Both the position numbers and the translations under genes were made by a program. The notes beneath the pieces were generated by a model. The model was not told where the DNA came from, searched no databases, and was given only the letters and a program-made list of their open reading frames with translations. From the NCBI RefSeq assembly GCF_016862195.1, contig NZ_BOMM01000051.1:62001-126000 (forward strand): a stretch of 64,000 nt of DNA, in the 5' to 3' direction. This DNA is from Paractinoplanes ferrugineus (GTDB taxonomy: Bacteria; Actinomycetota; Actinomycetes; Mycobacteriales; Micromonosporaceae). Shown piece after piece: positions 44,490-53,341 of the stretch; the first letter of the stretch is position 1; each line of letters starts with the position of its first letter.

Positions 44490-44812
44490 CGCGCCACCCC
44501 CGCCTCGACCACGCCGCCCGCCCTGACCTCGCCGCCCACCCCGACCTCGCGGCCCGCCTCGACCTCGCCGGCCGAACCGAAGCCACCAGCCGCCGCGGCA
44601 AGGGCGGCCGGCGGTTGCAGTGCCCCGGCCGGATCCAGTGCGCCCGCTGAATCGAGGGTGGCGGCCGCCGCGCAGGTCAGGGGATCGGCGTCGGTGCCGG
44701 TCGTGGGCCGGCCGCGTCCGACCAGGGCGACCAGGCAGCAGGGCCGCACCGTCAAGCGGACCGGGCCACCCTCGCGCAGCAGGGTCGCCAGCGAGCATCC
44801 GGGCTCGGTCAT
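44486..44812 (-). CDS. Small coupled ORF between tadB and tadC, unknown
   Basis: 108 aa. Joined to tadB by ATGA (44809-44812) and to tadC by GTGA (44486-44489), so it fits the operon without a single spare base. Sequence: SLATLLREGGPVRLTVRPCC then a low-complexity Ala/Gly/Glu tail with repeats of EVxAGxEVxxGGEV. No family recognised. It could be a real linker protein or a frame kept open by high GC; the exact coupling at both ends argues for the former. Confidence 0.5.
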   Translation of the reverse strand: MTEPGCSLATLLREGGPVRLTVRPCCLVALVGRGRPTTGTDADPLTCAAAATLDSAGALDPAGALQPPAALAAAAGGFGSAGEVEAGREVGVGGEVRAGGVVEAGVAR

Positions 44813-45483
44813 CGCGCCAACCTCTCGGCCCAGAGCAGTCCACCGCTCTGCAGGAGCACCGCGCCGAGGGCACACGCGGCCCCGATCGGCGTGTGCAGCA
44901 GCACCGTCAGCGGGTCGGCTCCGATGGTCAGGCCGAGGGTGATGCCGCCGATCGGTAAGGCGGCCAGCAGCAACGCGGTCGCCTGCGCGCCCGCGGCCTG
45001 GGCTGAGGCCTTGGCGGTCGCGCGGTCCGCGGCCCGGGCGTCGGCCTCGATCCGCTCGACCAGGTCGGCGGCGGGCGCGCCGGTGCGTTCGGCCAGCTGC
45101 CACACCGACGTGGTGAGCCGGCCGATGCGGTCCGGCGACAACGGTGCCGCCGCGCGGGCCGCCGGTGGCAGGCCGGCTCGCAGGTCGGCGGCGAGCGCGG
45201 ACAGGTCGTCGAGTGCCGCCGCCCGGGCGACGCCGGCGCGGCGCTGCTCCGCCCGGCGGAAGAACGCTCGCCCGGCCAGCGCGGCGTAGGTCGCCACGAT
45301 GACCGCGGCTACCGGGCCACCGCCGACGAAGCCGAGCCCGCCGATCGCGCCGGCGCTCAGCAGGATCGTCCGGCGAGGACGGGCGAACAGTCCCTCCGGG
45401 AGGCACCAGCGCCGCCGCTTGCGCGCCGGCCAGCCGAGGATCAAGGCACCGATCAGCAGACCGGCCACGAGCGGCCAGTTCAC
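44809..45483 (-). CDS. tadB: Type II/IV secretion F-domain protein TadB
   Basis: 224 aa from GTG 45483 (VNWPLVAGLLIGALILGW), overlapping the tadA stop by GTGA. Two N-terminal helices, then the T2SSF core ALDDLSALAADLRAGLPPAA and TGAPAADLVERIEADARAAD, and two C-terminal helices. Platform component of the Tad secretion system. Confidence 0.85.
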   Translation of the reverse strand: MNWPLVAGLLIGALILGWPARKRRRWCLPEGLFARPRRTILLSAGAIGGLGFVGGGPVAAVIVATYAALAGRAFFRRAEQRRAGVARAAALDDLSALAADLRAGLPPAARAAAPLSPDRIGRLTTSVWQLAERTGAPAADLVERIEADARAADRATAKASAQAAGAQATALLLAALPIGGITLGLTIGADPLTVLLHTPIGAACALGAVLLQSGGLLWAERLAR

Positions 45484-46667
45484 GACCGCACCCCCACGGG
45501 CGGCTCGAGCACGGCCGGCGCGGCGATGCCGCGGCTCACGAGCATGCGGCCGAGCGCGGCGGCACCGACACCGGCGCCCCGGCCATGACGCCAGGCCGGC
45601 ACGACGGTGGCGAGCCGCTCCTCGCCGGACGGCACGAGCACGCTCACCGAGTCGAGAACCCGGCCCCCGGCGACACGGCGCACCTGGATGATGACCTGGA
45701 GCGCCGCCACCGCCTGGGCATGCAGTGCCGCCCGCGGCAGCCCGCCGAGCAGTCCGAGCGCTTCGAGCCGGGCCGGTACGTCGGTGGGCGCGTTGGCGTG
45801 CAGCGTGCCGGCCCCACCTTCGTGACCGGTGTTCAACGCCCCGAGCAGGTCCACGATCTCCGGACCTCGACACTCGCCGATGACGAGTCGGTCGGGCCGC
45901 ATCCGCAGTGCCTGACGCACCAGGTCGGTGAGCCCGATCGCACCGGCCCCCTCGACATTTGCGGTCCGCGCCTGGAGGGCGACCACGTGCGGGTGCACCG
46001 GCCGAAGCTCGGCGGCGTCCTCGACGAGCACGATCCGCTCGGTCGGCGGCACCAGGCCGAGAAGTGTCGCCAGCAGCGTCGTCTTGCCGCTGCCGGTGCC
46101 CCCGGTGACCAGGTAGGCCAGGCGTGCCGCCACGATCGCGGCCAGCACCGGCGCCACGGTGACCGGCACGGTGCCGTGCTCGACCAGGTCACCCAGGCTG
46201 AACGGCCGCTGCCGGAAGGTCCGCAACGACAGGTACGGGCCGTCGGTGGCGACCGGCGGCAGCACCGCGTGCAGCCGGGTGCCGTCGGGGAGGCGGGCAT
46301 CCGCGTACGGCTGGCCGTCGTCGAGCCGTCGCCCGCACGCCGCCGCGAGCCGCTGAGCCAGCCGGCGCACCTCGGCGTGATCGCGGAATCCGACCGAGGT
46401 CCGCTGCAGCCCGGCGCCCCGATCGACCCAGACCTGCAGACCGTTTACCAGCACGTCGGTGACGTCGGGCTCGGTGAGCAGCGGCGCGAGCGGCCCGGCG
46501 CCGACCAGTTCGTCGTGGACCCGGTCGGCGACCCGCATTACGGTCGTCTCGCCGAGGCCGGTGTCGCGCCGGACGGCACGCACCACGGTGGCCGGGGTCG
46601 CCTCGACGCCGTCCACCGCGAACCGGTGCCGGACCGTGCTGGCCAGCTCGCCGTACGAGGAGGTCAC
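45480..46667 (-). CDS. tadA: Tad secretion ATPase (VirB11/CpaF family)
   Basis: 395 aa from GTG 46667. Walker A TGGTGSGKTTLLATLLG, Asp box IVLVEDAAELRP, Walker B-like LVIGECRGPEIVDLL and His box GHEGGAGTLHANAP: the complete motif set of the secretion ATPase superfamily. It powers pilus assembly. GTG overlaps the stop of the ssd gene (GTGA). Confidence 0.93.
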   Translation of the reverse strand: MTSSYGELASTVRHRFAVDGVEATPATVVRAVRRDTGLGETTVMRVADRVHDELVGAGPLAPLLTEPDVTDVLVNGLQVWVDRGAGLQRTSVGFRDHAEVRRLAQRLAAACGRRLDDGQPYADARLPDGTRLHAVLPPVATDGPYLSLRTFRQRPFSLGDLVEHGTVPVTVAPVLAAIVAARLAYLVTGGTGSGKTTLLATLLGLVPPTERIVLVEDAAELRPVHPHVVALQARTANVEGAGAIGLTDLVRQALRMRPDRLVIGECRGPEIVDLLGALNTGHEGGAGTLHANAPTDVPARLEALGLLGGLPRAALHAQAVAALQVIIQVRRVAGGRVLDSVSVLVPSGEERLATVVPAWRHGRGAGVGAAALGRMLVSRGIAAPAVLEPPVGVRS

Positions 46668-47731
46668 GCCGCCACCCGCCGTTCGCTGACGAGGTCCCGG
46701 ACCAGTCGCCGGCACAGCTCGGCGAGCGGGCCTTTGCCGGCCGACGCGGGTGGGGCGCCCCGTTCGAGGGCCTGGCACATCGCCGGTTCGGGGCGCAGCG
46801 AGCCGGCCAGCGGCAGTCGGAGGGCCGCCGCGATGTCGCGTGGCTTGAGCTTGCCGGGTGCCGGTCCACGAACCACCACCGAGAGTTCGTCGCGGTGCAG
46901 CCGGATCATCTGGACTATCCGGGCGGCGCCGGCCGTCGCCCGCAGTTCGGCCGGGACGATCAGCACGGCCCGGTCGGCGGATTGCAGGGCCAGCACCGCG
47001 GCGTCGTCCAACTGGCGCGGCAGGTCGGTAATGATCACGTCGCGGCCGCGCCGGCCCGCGTCGAGGGTGGCGGCCATCGCCTCGCCGGGCACGACCGGCG
47101 ACTGATCCCGGGCGAACGACAGCAGCACCAGGTCACCCCGGTGCGGCAGGGCGCGCAGCAGCGCGGGCGGATCGACCCGGCCACCGGGGGTGGTGAGGGC
47201 GGGCCAACGCAGGCCGTCGATCCGCTCCCAGCCGAGCAGCAGGTCGAGGCCACCACCCATCGGGTCGGCGTCGACGAGCAGGGTGCGATGCCCGGACGAG
47301 ACGGCGGTGATCGCGAGCCCGCCGGCGAGGATGCTGGCGCCGGCGCCGCCGCGACCGCCGATCACGGCGAGGATCCGGCCCATCGGGCGGCCCGGCCCGT
47401 CGGCGAAGCGGTCGACGAGCCAGGCCTCGGCGTCGGGCAGCACGCACACGTCGACCGGACGCAGCGCGGAGATGGCCTCGTCGACGCCCGGGGGCCAGGG
47501 TTTGCGGCCGGCGACCACGACGCGGGACCGGCGGGGTAATCGGGCGGCCACGCATGCGTGCACCTGGTCGGCGCCGATGACCACGAGCGGGGCCGAGGTG
47601 AACCGGGGACGGGCCGCGGCCGGGTCCGCCGCCACCACGACCTCGGTGCCGCCGGCGGCGGCGAGCCGGAGCAGGACGTCGAGCAGTTCGGGGTCGGCGG
47701 TCACGACGAGGGGCAGGCGCGGCAGGGACAT
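46664..47731 (-). CDS. ssd: CpaE/Ssd-like ParA-family protein
   Basis: 355 aa. N-terminal receiver-like segment (LVVIGADQVHACVAARLP), then a MinD/ParA domain: deviant Walker A GGRGGAGASILAGGLAI (K-x5-GKS lacking the usual lysines), LLVDADPMGGGLDLLLG, DVIITDLPRQLDDAAV. Homologous to the septum-site-determining Rv3660c/Ssd and CpaE, which locate the Tad machine and affect septation. First gene of the operon. Upstream lie two DnaA boxes shared with the divergent STAS gene. Confidence 0.85.
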   Translation of the reverse strand: MSLPRLPLVVTADPELLDVLLRLAAAGGTEVVVAADPAAARPRFTSAPLVVIGADQVHACVAARLPRRSRVVVAGRKPWPPGVDEAISALRPVDVCVLPDAEAWLVDRFADGPGRPMGRILAVIGGRGGAGASILAGGLAITAVSSGHRTLLVDADPMGGGLDLLLGWERIDGLRWPALTTPGGRVDPPALLRALPHRGDLVLLSFARDQSPVVPGEAMAATLDAGRRGRDVIITDLPRQLDDAAVLALQSADRAVLIVPAELRATAGAARIVQMIRLHRDELSVVVRGPAPGKLKPRDIAAALRLPLAGSLRPEPAMCQALERGAPPASAGKGPLAELCRRLVRDLVSERRVAA

Positions 47732-47840
47732 CGTGGCTCCAACTCGGCGATGGTGGGCGAGGCGAGGGTGCGAGGGCGAGGCGAGGGGTGGGCGAGGCGC
47801 TCACCTTCCCGGCGCCGCGACCAGGCGGGCAACGCCGTGC

Positions 47841-47878
47841 TCGACCGCCTGTGGACAACTCGACCGCCTGTGGACAAC
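47841..47878. repeat. Tandem 19-bp repeat with two perfect DnaA boxes
   Basis: The 19-bp unit tcgaccgcctgtggacaac occurs twice back to back. Each copy contains TGTGGACAA (47850-47858 and 47869-47877), i.e. TTGTCCACA on the minus strand, the actinobacterial DnaA box. It lies in the 267-bp divergent region between ssd and the STAS gene. Confidence 0.8.
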
Positions 47879-47998
47879 GCCCGCTTGGCCGGTGGACGTG
47901 GTACGACGGCCTATCGCAAAGGGGACCTAACGGACCGAGGCGGGGTGTGCTCCGCCGTCGTTGGGTATGTTGTTCCGACACGAACCGATGGGGTTTGC

Positions 47999-48358
47999 AT
48001 GGAGAGCTCGATTCAGCGCAGTCGCGTCGCCGGCACCGCCACGGTCACCGTGCACGGCGAGATCGACTACGCCAACTGCGACGAGCTGTCCCAGTGCCTT
48101 CGCGATGCGATCACGGAATGGTCGCCGGGCACGCTTCGAGTCGAACTGCGTGCGGCCACGTTCATCGACTCGACCGGGTTGGGCGCTCTGCTCGAGGGCT
48201 ACAAGGCCGCCGGCGAGACCGGGACGATCTTCAAAGTCGTCAATCCGACAGCTCATTTCCGGCGCGTACTCGACGTGACCGGCTTGACCGAGCTTTTCGG
48301 ACTGGACGTCACCGGGATGGCCGAGGAATCGGAATCCACACAGGCCACCGGCGCATAG
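47999..48358 (+). CDS. STAS-domain anti-sigma factor antagonist
   Basis: 119 aa. STAS fold with the phosphorylation loop TFIDSTGLGALLEGYKAA (Ser58). The paralogue BldG lies 8 kb away; similarity is limited to the fold and the DSTGLG loop. The start at ATG 47999 (MESSIQRSRV) has no strong ribosome binding site. It is divergent from the Tad operon with the DnaA-box repeat between. The partner anti-sigma factor is not in this neighbourhood. Confidence 0.85.
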   Translation: MESSIQRSRVAGTATVTVHGEIDYANCDELSQCLRDAITEWSPGTLRVELRAATFIDSTGLGALLEGYKAAGETGTIFKVVNPTAHFRRVLDVTGLTELFGLDVTGMAEESESTQATGA

Positions 48359-48365
48359 AGAACGA

Positions 48366-48426
48366 CCCCCGTCGGGGGAGACGGGGGCCGTCCGAGGATT
48401 CGGCTCCGGGGGGGTCGAGCCGAATC
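48366..48426 (+). terminator. Two consecutive hairpins after the STAS gene
   Basis: First hairpin: 48366-48373 with 48380-48387 (8 bp, loop ggggga). Second: 48397-48406 with 48417-48426 (10 bp perfect, loop of 10). No T-run. Together they probably end the STAS transcript. Confidence 0.65.
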
Positions 48427-48450
48427 AGCTCGGCGATCGCGGGGGGCGCA

Positions 48451-48510
48451 ATCACCGAGTGTCTGGCTAGATCACCGAGTGTCCGGACGGATCACCAAGT
48501 GTCTAGGTAA
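48451..48510. repeat. Three tandem 20-bp direct repeats
   Basis: Units at 48451-48470, 48471-48490 and 48491-48510 share ATCACC(G/A)AGTGTC followed by a variable seven bases. Exact 20-bp spacing puts each copy on nearly the same face of the helix. They lie about 220 bp upstream of the HAD gene. The remainder of 48511-48713 shows no gene. Confidence 0.85.
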
Positions 48511-48713
48511 ATGCTCGGGTCTTCGGGCGCGATCAGCAACTCGCAACAACATGAATCCCGATCGCAACAGCACTAGCATGCCTCACCGAGCCGCACCCGT
48601 CGAGTACCGATTGTGGCTCACTGCGTACGTGGTGCCGCTCTGCCCGATTTCACAGCGCGTCACCACCCGCGGCCGCGACGCGCCGGGGACGGCGACGGTG
48701 CGCGACTTGCGGC

Positions 48714-48719
48714 TACACT
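48714..48719 (+). promoter_or_regulatory. -10 box of the leaderless HAD gene
   Basis: TACACT followed after 8 nt by GTG 48728, with no Shine-Dalgarno in between. No clear -35 box is seen, which would suit an activator bound upstream. Confidence 0.45.
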
Positions 48720-48727
48720 TTCGGCCC

Positions 48728-49525
48728 GTGGGCCGCAGCGCCGCGTTTTTCGACCTCGACAAGACCGTCATCGCCAAGTCCAGCGCCCTGGCCTTCGGAC
48801 GGCCTTTCTACCGTGACGGCCTCATCAGCCGCCGCGATGTCGTCAAATCCGCTTACGCACAGCTGATGTTCCGGCTTGGTGGCGGCGGCGACGAGCAGGC
48901 CATGGCCCGCACCCGTGACTACCTCGCGACGCTCACCAAGGGCTGGCGGGTCGAGCAGGTTCAGCAGATCGTCGCCGAGACCCTCAACGAGCTGATCAAC
49001 CCGTACGTTTATGCCGAGGCCGCCGCCCTGATCGGCGAGCATCAGGCGGCCGGGCGGGACGTGGTGCTGGTTTCCGCCTCGGGCGACGAGATGGTTCGGC
49101 CGATCGGTGCGCTGCTCGGCATCACCGACATCATCGCGACCCGGATGAGCATCTCCGACGGGCGCTACAGCGGCGACGTCGAGTTCTACGCGGCCGGGCC
49201 CAACAAGGTGATCGGCGTCGAGGAGCTGGCCGCGTCCCGGGGCTACCACCTGGCCGAGTGCTATGCCTATTCGGATTCCGCCAGCGACCTTCCGCTGCTG
49301 TCGGCGGTGGGTTATCCGAGTGCGGTCAACCCGGATCGCGCGCTGCGTCGGGTGGCGGTGGAGAACGGCTGGCCGATCCTCGAGTTCCGCAATCCGATCC
49401 CGGTCGGGAAACGGCTGCGCGACCGCCCCGCCGTCCCGGTCGCGGCAGCCCTGGGGGTGGGGGTGGGCGCCGCCATCGGCTTCGTCCTCTACGCCCGCCA
49501 CCGTCGCGCTCGAGCCTTGGCCTGA
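48728..49525 (+). CDS. HAD-IB family hydrolase with C-terminal TM helix
   Basis: 265 aa. Motif I SAAFFDLDKTVIAKSS (Asp9, Asp11), motif II LVSASGDEMV, motif III lysine PNKVIGVEELA and motif IV AYSDSASDLPLLSAVGYP: the SerB/PSPase-like HAD-IB set. A C-terminal helix (VAAALGVGVGAAIGFVLYA) anchors it in the membrane. In Streptomyces the syntenic gene is described as linked to morphological differentiation. The start was chosen at GTG 48728 because of the -10 box just upstream and because homologous sequence begins there. Confidence 0.88.
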   Translation: MGRSAAFFDLDKTVIAKSSALAFGRPFYRDGLISRRDVVKSAYAQLMFRLGGGGDEQAMARTRDYLATLTKGWRVEQVQQIVAETLNELINPYVYAEAAALIGEHQAAGRDVVLVSASGDEMVRPIGALLGITDIIATRMSISDGRYSGDVEFYAAGPNKVIGVEELAASRGYHLAECYAYSDSASDLPLLSAVGYPSAVNPDRALRRVAVENGWPILEFRNPIPVGKRLRDRPAVPVAAALGVGVGAAIGFVLYARHRRARALA

Positions 49526-49844
49526 CCTTTCCCAAAGGGCAGTGAGCTGCACGAATGCCTTCGGTCTGAGTAATCGGAAAGGGGCCGAAAGCCCTGGCGA
49601 TCAAGCGGTGACGAGCGTAGAAAGAAATCGCGGGACCTGCAGCGGAGGACCAGGAACAGGCGAGGATCGGGATACCTGATCTTCGCGTCGACCCGGTCGT
49701 CACGGATGGTCTCGTGCACGGCCACCGGGAACCCACGCGCGATCAGCCACGGCAGGCACGTTGCGACGGGACCTCAGCCGCAAGGCTTCTGGACTGTCGA
49801 CAACGACCCAGGTGCACGCTTGATAACCCGGTCCGGACGCGCCA
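49526..49844. other. Non-coding stretch
   Basis: About 320 bp between the HAD gene and the terminator of the PH-domain gene. Several short frames exist on both strands, none with start signals or family similarity. Nothing further seen. Confidence 0.5.
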
Positions 49845-49872
49845 AGCCGGCGCCCCTTGGTGGGCGCCGGCT
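49845..49872 (-). terminator. Terminator of the PH-domain gene
   Basis: An 11-bp perfect stem (49845-49855 with 49862-49872), loop of 6, directly abutting the stop codon of the minus-strand gene. Confidence 0.75.
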
Positions 49873-50346
49873 CTATTTCGCCGCGGCCAGGTGCCGCGAA
49901 CGCAGTTCCTGATAGACCGCCCGGAAGACGCTGGGGCGGGCGTGGAAGTCGACGCCCTTGGCCCAGAGCTCGGTGTTCACGGTGGAACCGTCGTGGCGGT
50001 CCAGCAGCACCGTCATGCCCGACTCGATCTCGAACGAGCCGACCTTGTGGGTGACCCGGTGAAGCCGGATGCGTGCGATGTCGTGCCAGCTCAGCGTGCG
50101 TGATCGCACCAGGCCGTGGATGCGCAGGCCACGGCGGCCGACGTAGGCGCCCATCTGCAGGATGCGGTGGGCACCGACCACCCAGGCGGCGGCCAGCGCG
50201 CACCCGACAAGGGTGATGCCGTGGCCCCGGAGGTCGAACTGCTGGATGGTTGCCCAGGCCAGGAAGGCCAGCGCCACCGCCTCCCAGACGATCACCAGCC
50301 AGCGGCCGGGCCCGGGACTGTAGGGGCGTGTCCAGATCTCGTCCAC
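49873..50346 (-). CDS. Membrane PH-domain protein
   Basis: 157 aa from GTG 50346. Two N-terminal helices (about 17-60), then a bacterial PH-like domain with GAYVGRRGLRIHGLVRSR, LSWHDIARIRL and DRHDGSTVNTELW. Such proteins are common in actinomycetes with no assigned role. The gene is separated by 45 bp from the Fic-like gene upstream and may share its transcript. Confidence 0.8.
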   Translation of the reverse strand: MDEIWTRPYSPGPGRWLVIVWEAVALAFLAWATIQQFDLRGHGITLVGCALAAAWVVGAHRILQMGAYVGRRGLRIHGLVRSRTLSWHDIARIRLHRVTHKVGSFEIESGMTVLLDRHDGSTVNTELWAKGVDFHARPSVFRAVYQELRSRHLAAAK

Positions 50347-50391
50347 TTCTGGAAGTATTCCAGCCGGCGGGCAAGCCCGGACAGTGTCCGA

Positions 50392-51123
50392 TCAGACGGT
50401 GGCCAGTACTTCGTCGCCGATCCGGGTCGTCTCGTCGGCCGCCTCGGTGACCGCGGCGGCGTAATGCCGCAACCAGGAGCGGACCCCGTCCGGGGTCCCG
50501 GTCGCGTAGGCGCCGGCCGAGCCGACGTACTCCGGCTCGCGCGACCGGTGCCCGACCTCGACCGCGATCAGGCCGCGCGGGTCGAACCCGCGGTTGATCA
50601 GGGTGAGTCGGGCGGCGGCCCGGGCCACCACCCCGGCGGGACCGGCGAAGGGGCGCAGGGTGATCAGCTCGGCGTGCACGATCGCGGCCAGCAGCAGGGG
50701 CGGCGTGCGGTCGTTGCCGGCTACCAGGTCGGCGAGGGCGTCGATGCGGCCGGCGCTGCCGGTGAGCCGGCCGAGGTCGTCGGTCGGCACCACCCCGCGG
50801 GCGGCCAGGACGTGCAGCTTCGCGAGCGCCTGGCGGGGCGCCCGGGGCCACAGGTCGACCAGGCCGCTGATGCCTTCGGCGACTCGCAACGCGCCTTGCG
50901 CGACCGGGTCGGTGACTGTGCCACCTCGTACGTCCGCAAGGTCGTAGGCGTTGCCCTCGAGAGCGGCGCTCGCCACCGCAGCGCGCAGGCTGGCCTCGGC
51001 GGCCACCTGGCCGCCGTGCCGCCGCAGCGCCCGGTGCCGCATCGCGGCATCCACCCGGTCACGCGCTCCGGCCAGGGCGGTTGCGACGTCGGCAAGATCG
51101 AGCAGGGGGGCGAGAGGATCCAC
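50392..51123 (-). CDS. Degenerate Fic-family protein
   Basis: 243 aa from GTG 51123 (a TTG at 51168 is possible). N-terminal helix with VASAALEGNAYD (residues 50-61) resembles the S/T-x-x-x-E-G/N inhibitory motif and the S-x-x-I-E-G-N start of Fic proteins. The core HAELITLRPFAGPAGVVAR (150-168) lines up with H-x-E-x3-I-H-P-F-x-D-G-N-G-R, but the catalytic His is Arg157 and the GNGR loop is GVVAR. AMP transfer is therefore unlikely. It keeps the fold and is conserved beside acs in some actinomycetes. Its role is unknown. Confidence 0.7.
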   Translation of the reverse strand: MDPLAPLLDLADVATALAGARDRVDAAMRHRALRRHGGQVAAEASLRAAVASAALEGNAYDLADVRGGTVTDPVAQGALRVAEGISGLVDLWPRAPRQALAKLHVLAARGVVPTDDLGRLTGSAGRIDALADLVAGNDRTPPLLLAAIVHAELITLRPFAGPAGVVARAAARLTLINRGFDPRGLIAVEVGHRSREPEYVGSAGAYATGTPDGVRSWLRHYAAAVTEAADETTRIGDEVLATV

Positions 51124-51339
51124 TCGAACACCGTAGCCGGAAAAGGCCGCGAAACATGGGGTGCGCAAACGGGCTCACAACTGGCAAGATTCGCGCAGCA
51201 CCAAGCATCAACCTGTCATCCAGCGCGCCCACTGCACCATCGGGCGCGCGACCACGCGCAATTCTCGCCGGGTCTCATCGGCAGAACTAGTGTGCAACGA
51301 AGAAGCCCCGGTCGAGCAGTGAAAAGAGGAGCCGCCCTC

Positions 51340-53328
51340 ATGAGCGACAGGACCCTGGAGAACCTCTACTCGGAAACGCGGACGTTCCCGCCGCCGGAGC
51401 AACTCGCCGCGGATGCCAACGTCAAGGCCGCCGACTACGAGGAGGCCGCCGGCGACCGCCTCGCCTACTGGGCGAAGCAGGCCGAGCGCCTCACCTGGGC
51501 CAAGCCGTGGGACGAGGTCCTCGACTGGTCCAACCCGCCGTTCGCGAAGTGGTTCATCGGCGGCGAGCTGAACGTGGCCTACAACTGCGTCGACCGGCAC
51601 GTCGAGGCCGGTCACGGTGACAAGGTCGCGATCCACTGGGAGGGCGAGCCCGGCGACACCCGCACCATCACGTACGCCGATCTGCTCAAGTCGGTCAGCC
51701 AGGCCGCCAACACGCTCACCGAGCTGGGCGTCGGCGCGGGTGACCGGGTCGCGATCTACCTGCCGATGATCCCGGAGGCCGCGGTCGCGATGCTGGCCTG
51801 CGCCCGGATCGGCGCCACGCACAGCGTCGTCTTCGGCGGGTTCTCGGTCGACGCGCTCTCCACCCGCATCCAGGACGCCGACGCCAAGCTGGTCATCACG
51901 GCCGACGGTGGTTACCGGCGGGGCAAGCCGTCGGCACTCAAGCCGACCGTCGACGAGGCCGTCGCCCAGTGCCCCAGCATCGAGAACGTGCTGGTCGTCC
52001 GCCGCACCGGCGAGGACGTGGCCTGGACCGACAAGGACAAGTGGTGGCACGAGACGGTCGAGCAGGCCAGCACCGAGCACAAGGCGCAGCCGTTCGACAG
52101 CGAGCACCCGCTGTTCATCCTCTACACGTCGGGCACGACCGGTAAGCCGAAGGGCATTCTGCACACGACGGGCGGCTATCTGGCCCAGACGTCGTACACG
52201 CACAACGCCGTCTTCGACCTCAAGCCGGACAGCGACGTCTACTGGTGCACGGCCGACATCGGCTGGGTCACCGGTCACTCGTACATCGTTTACGGTCCGC
52301 TCGCCAACGGCGCCACCCAGGTGATGTACGAGGGCACGCCGGACACCCCCGGCCGCGACCGGTTCTGGCAGCTCGTCGACAAGTACAAGGTGTCGATCCT
52401 CTACACCGCGCCCACCCTCATCCGCACGATGATGAAGTGGGGCGACGACATCCCGGCCGGTTACGACCTGTCGTCGCTGCGCATCCTCGGCAGCGTCGGC
52501 GAGCCGATCAACCCGGAGGCCTGGATCTGGTACCGGAAGAACATCGGCCACGACCGCACCCCGGTGGTGGACACCTGGTGGCAGACCGAGACCGGGGCCG
52601 TGATGATCTCGCCGCTTCCGGGCGTGACCGCGGCCAAGCCGGGTTCGGCGATGACCGCGCTGCCCGGCATCTCGGCCGACGTCGTCGACGACACTGCCGA
52701 GTCCGTACCCAATGGCGGTGGGGGTTTCCTGGTTCTGCGCGACCCGTGGCCGTCGATGTTGCGCACCATCTGGGGCGACGACAAGCGGTTCATCGACACC
52801 TACTGGTCCCGGTTCGGCGCGGGTGCCGGCCAGGGCGATGAGTGGATCTACTTCGCCGGGGACGGCGCCAAGCGCGACGAGGACGGCTCGATCTGGCTGC
52901 TCGGCCGGGTCGACGACGTCATGCTCATCTCGGGTCACAACATCTCGACCACCGAGGTCGAGTCGGCGCTGGTGTCGCACCCGTCGGTGGCCGAGTCGGC
53001 GGTGGTCGGCGCGACCGACCCGACGACCGGTCAGGCGATCGTCGCGTTCGTGATCCCCCGCGGCAATGTGGACGTTTCCGACGAGAAGGGCGAGGAGCTC
53101 ACTGCCGAGCTTCGCAACCACGTGGCCAAGAAGCTCGGCCCGATCGCCAAGCCGCGGCAGATCATGCTCGTGGCGGAACTGCCGAAGACCCGCTCCGGCA
53201 AGATCATGCGCCGGCTTCTGAAGGACGTCGCCGAGCGCCGTTCACTCGGTGATGTGACCACGCTGCAGGACTCCGCGGTGATGGAACTGATCTCCGCGGG
53301 GATGAAGGCGACGAAGAGCGACGACTGA
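51340..53328 (+). CDS. acs: Acetyl-CoA synthetase
   Basis: 662 aa. It activates acetate with ATP and CoA. P-loop ILYTSGTTGKPKGI, adenylate motif DTWWQTETGAVM, hinge LLGRVDDVMLISGHNIST, C-terminal lysine PKTRSGKIMRRLL (Lys621, the residue acetylated by Pat-type enzymes to switch the enzyme off). Full length for the family. GAGGAG stands 8 nt before ATG 51340; the open frame extends upstream without similarity. Confidence 0.97.
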   Translation: MSDRTLENLYSETRTFPPPEQLAADANVKAADYEEAAGDRLAYWAKQAERLTWAKPWDEVLDWSNPPFAKWFIGGELNVAYNCVDRHVEAGHGDKVAIHWEGEPGDTRTITYADLLKSVSQAANTLTELGVGAGDRVAIYLPMIPEAAVAMLACARIGATHSVVFGGFSVDALSTRIQDADAKLVITADGGYRRGKPSALKPTVDEAVAQCPSIENVLVVRRTGEDVAWTDKDKWWHETVEQASTEHKAQPFDSEHPLFILYTSGTTGKPKGILHTTGGYLAQTSYTHNAVFDLKPDSDVYWCTADIGWVTGHSYIVYGPLANGATQVMYEGTPDTPGRDRFWQLVDKYKVSILYTAPTLIRTMMKWGDDIPAGYDLSSLRILGSVGEPINPEAWIWYRKNIGHDRTPVVDTWWQTETGAVMISPLPGVTAAKPGSAMTALPGISADVVDDTAESVPNGGGGFLVLRDPWPSMLRTIWGDDKRFIDTYWSRFGAGAGQGDEWIYFAGDGAKRDEDGSIWLLGRVDDVMLISGHNISTTEVESALVSHPSVAESAVVGATDPTTGQAIVAFVIPRGNVDVSDEKGEELTAELRNHVAKKLGPIAKPRQIMLVAELPKTRSGKIMRRLLKDVAERRSLGDVTTLQDSAVMELISAGMKATKSDD

Positions 53329-53341
53329 CTCACTCTCCACT

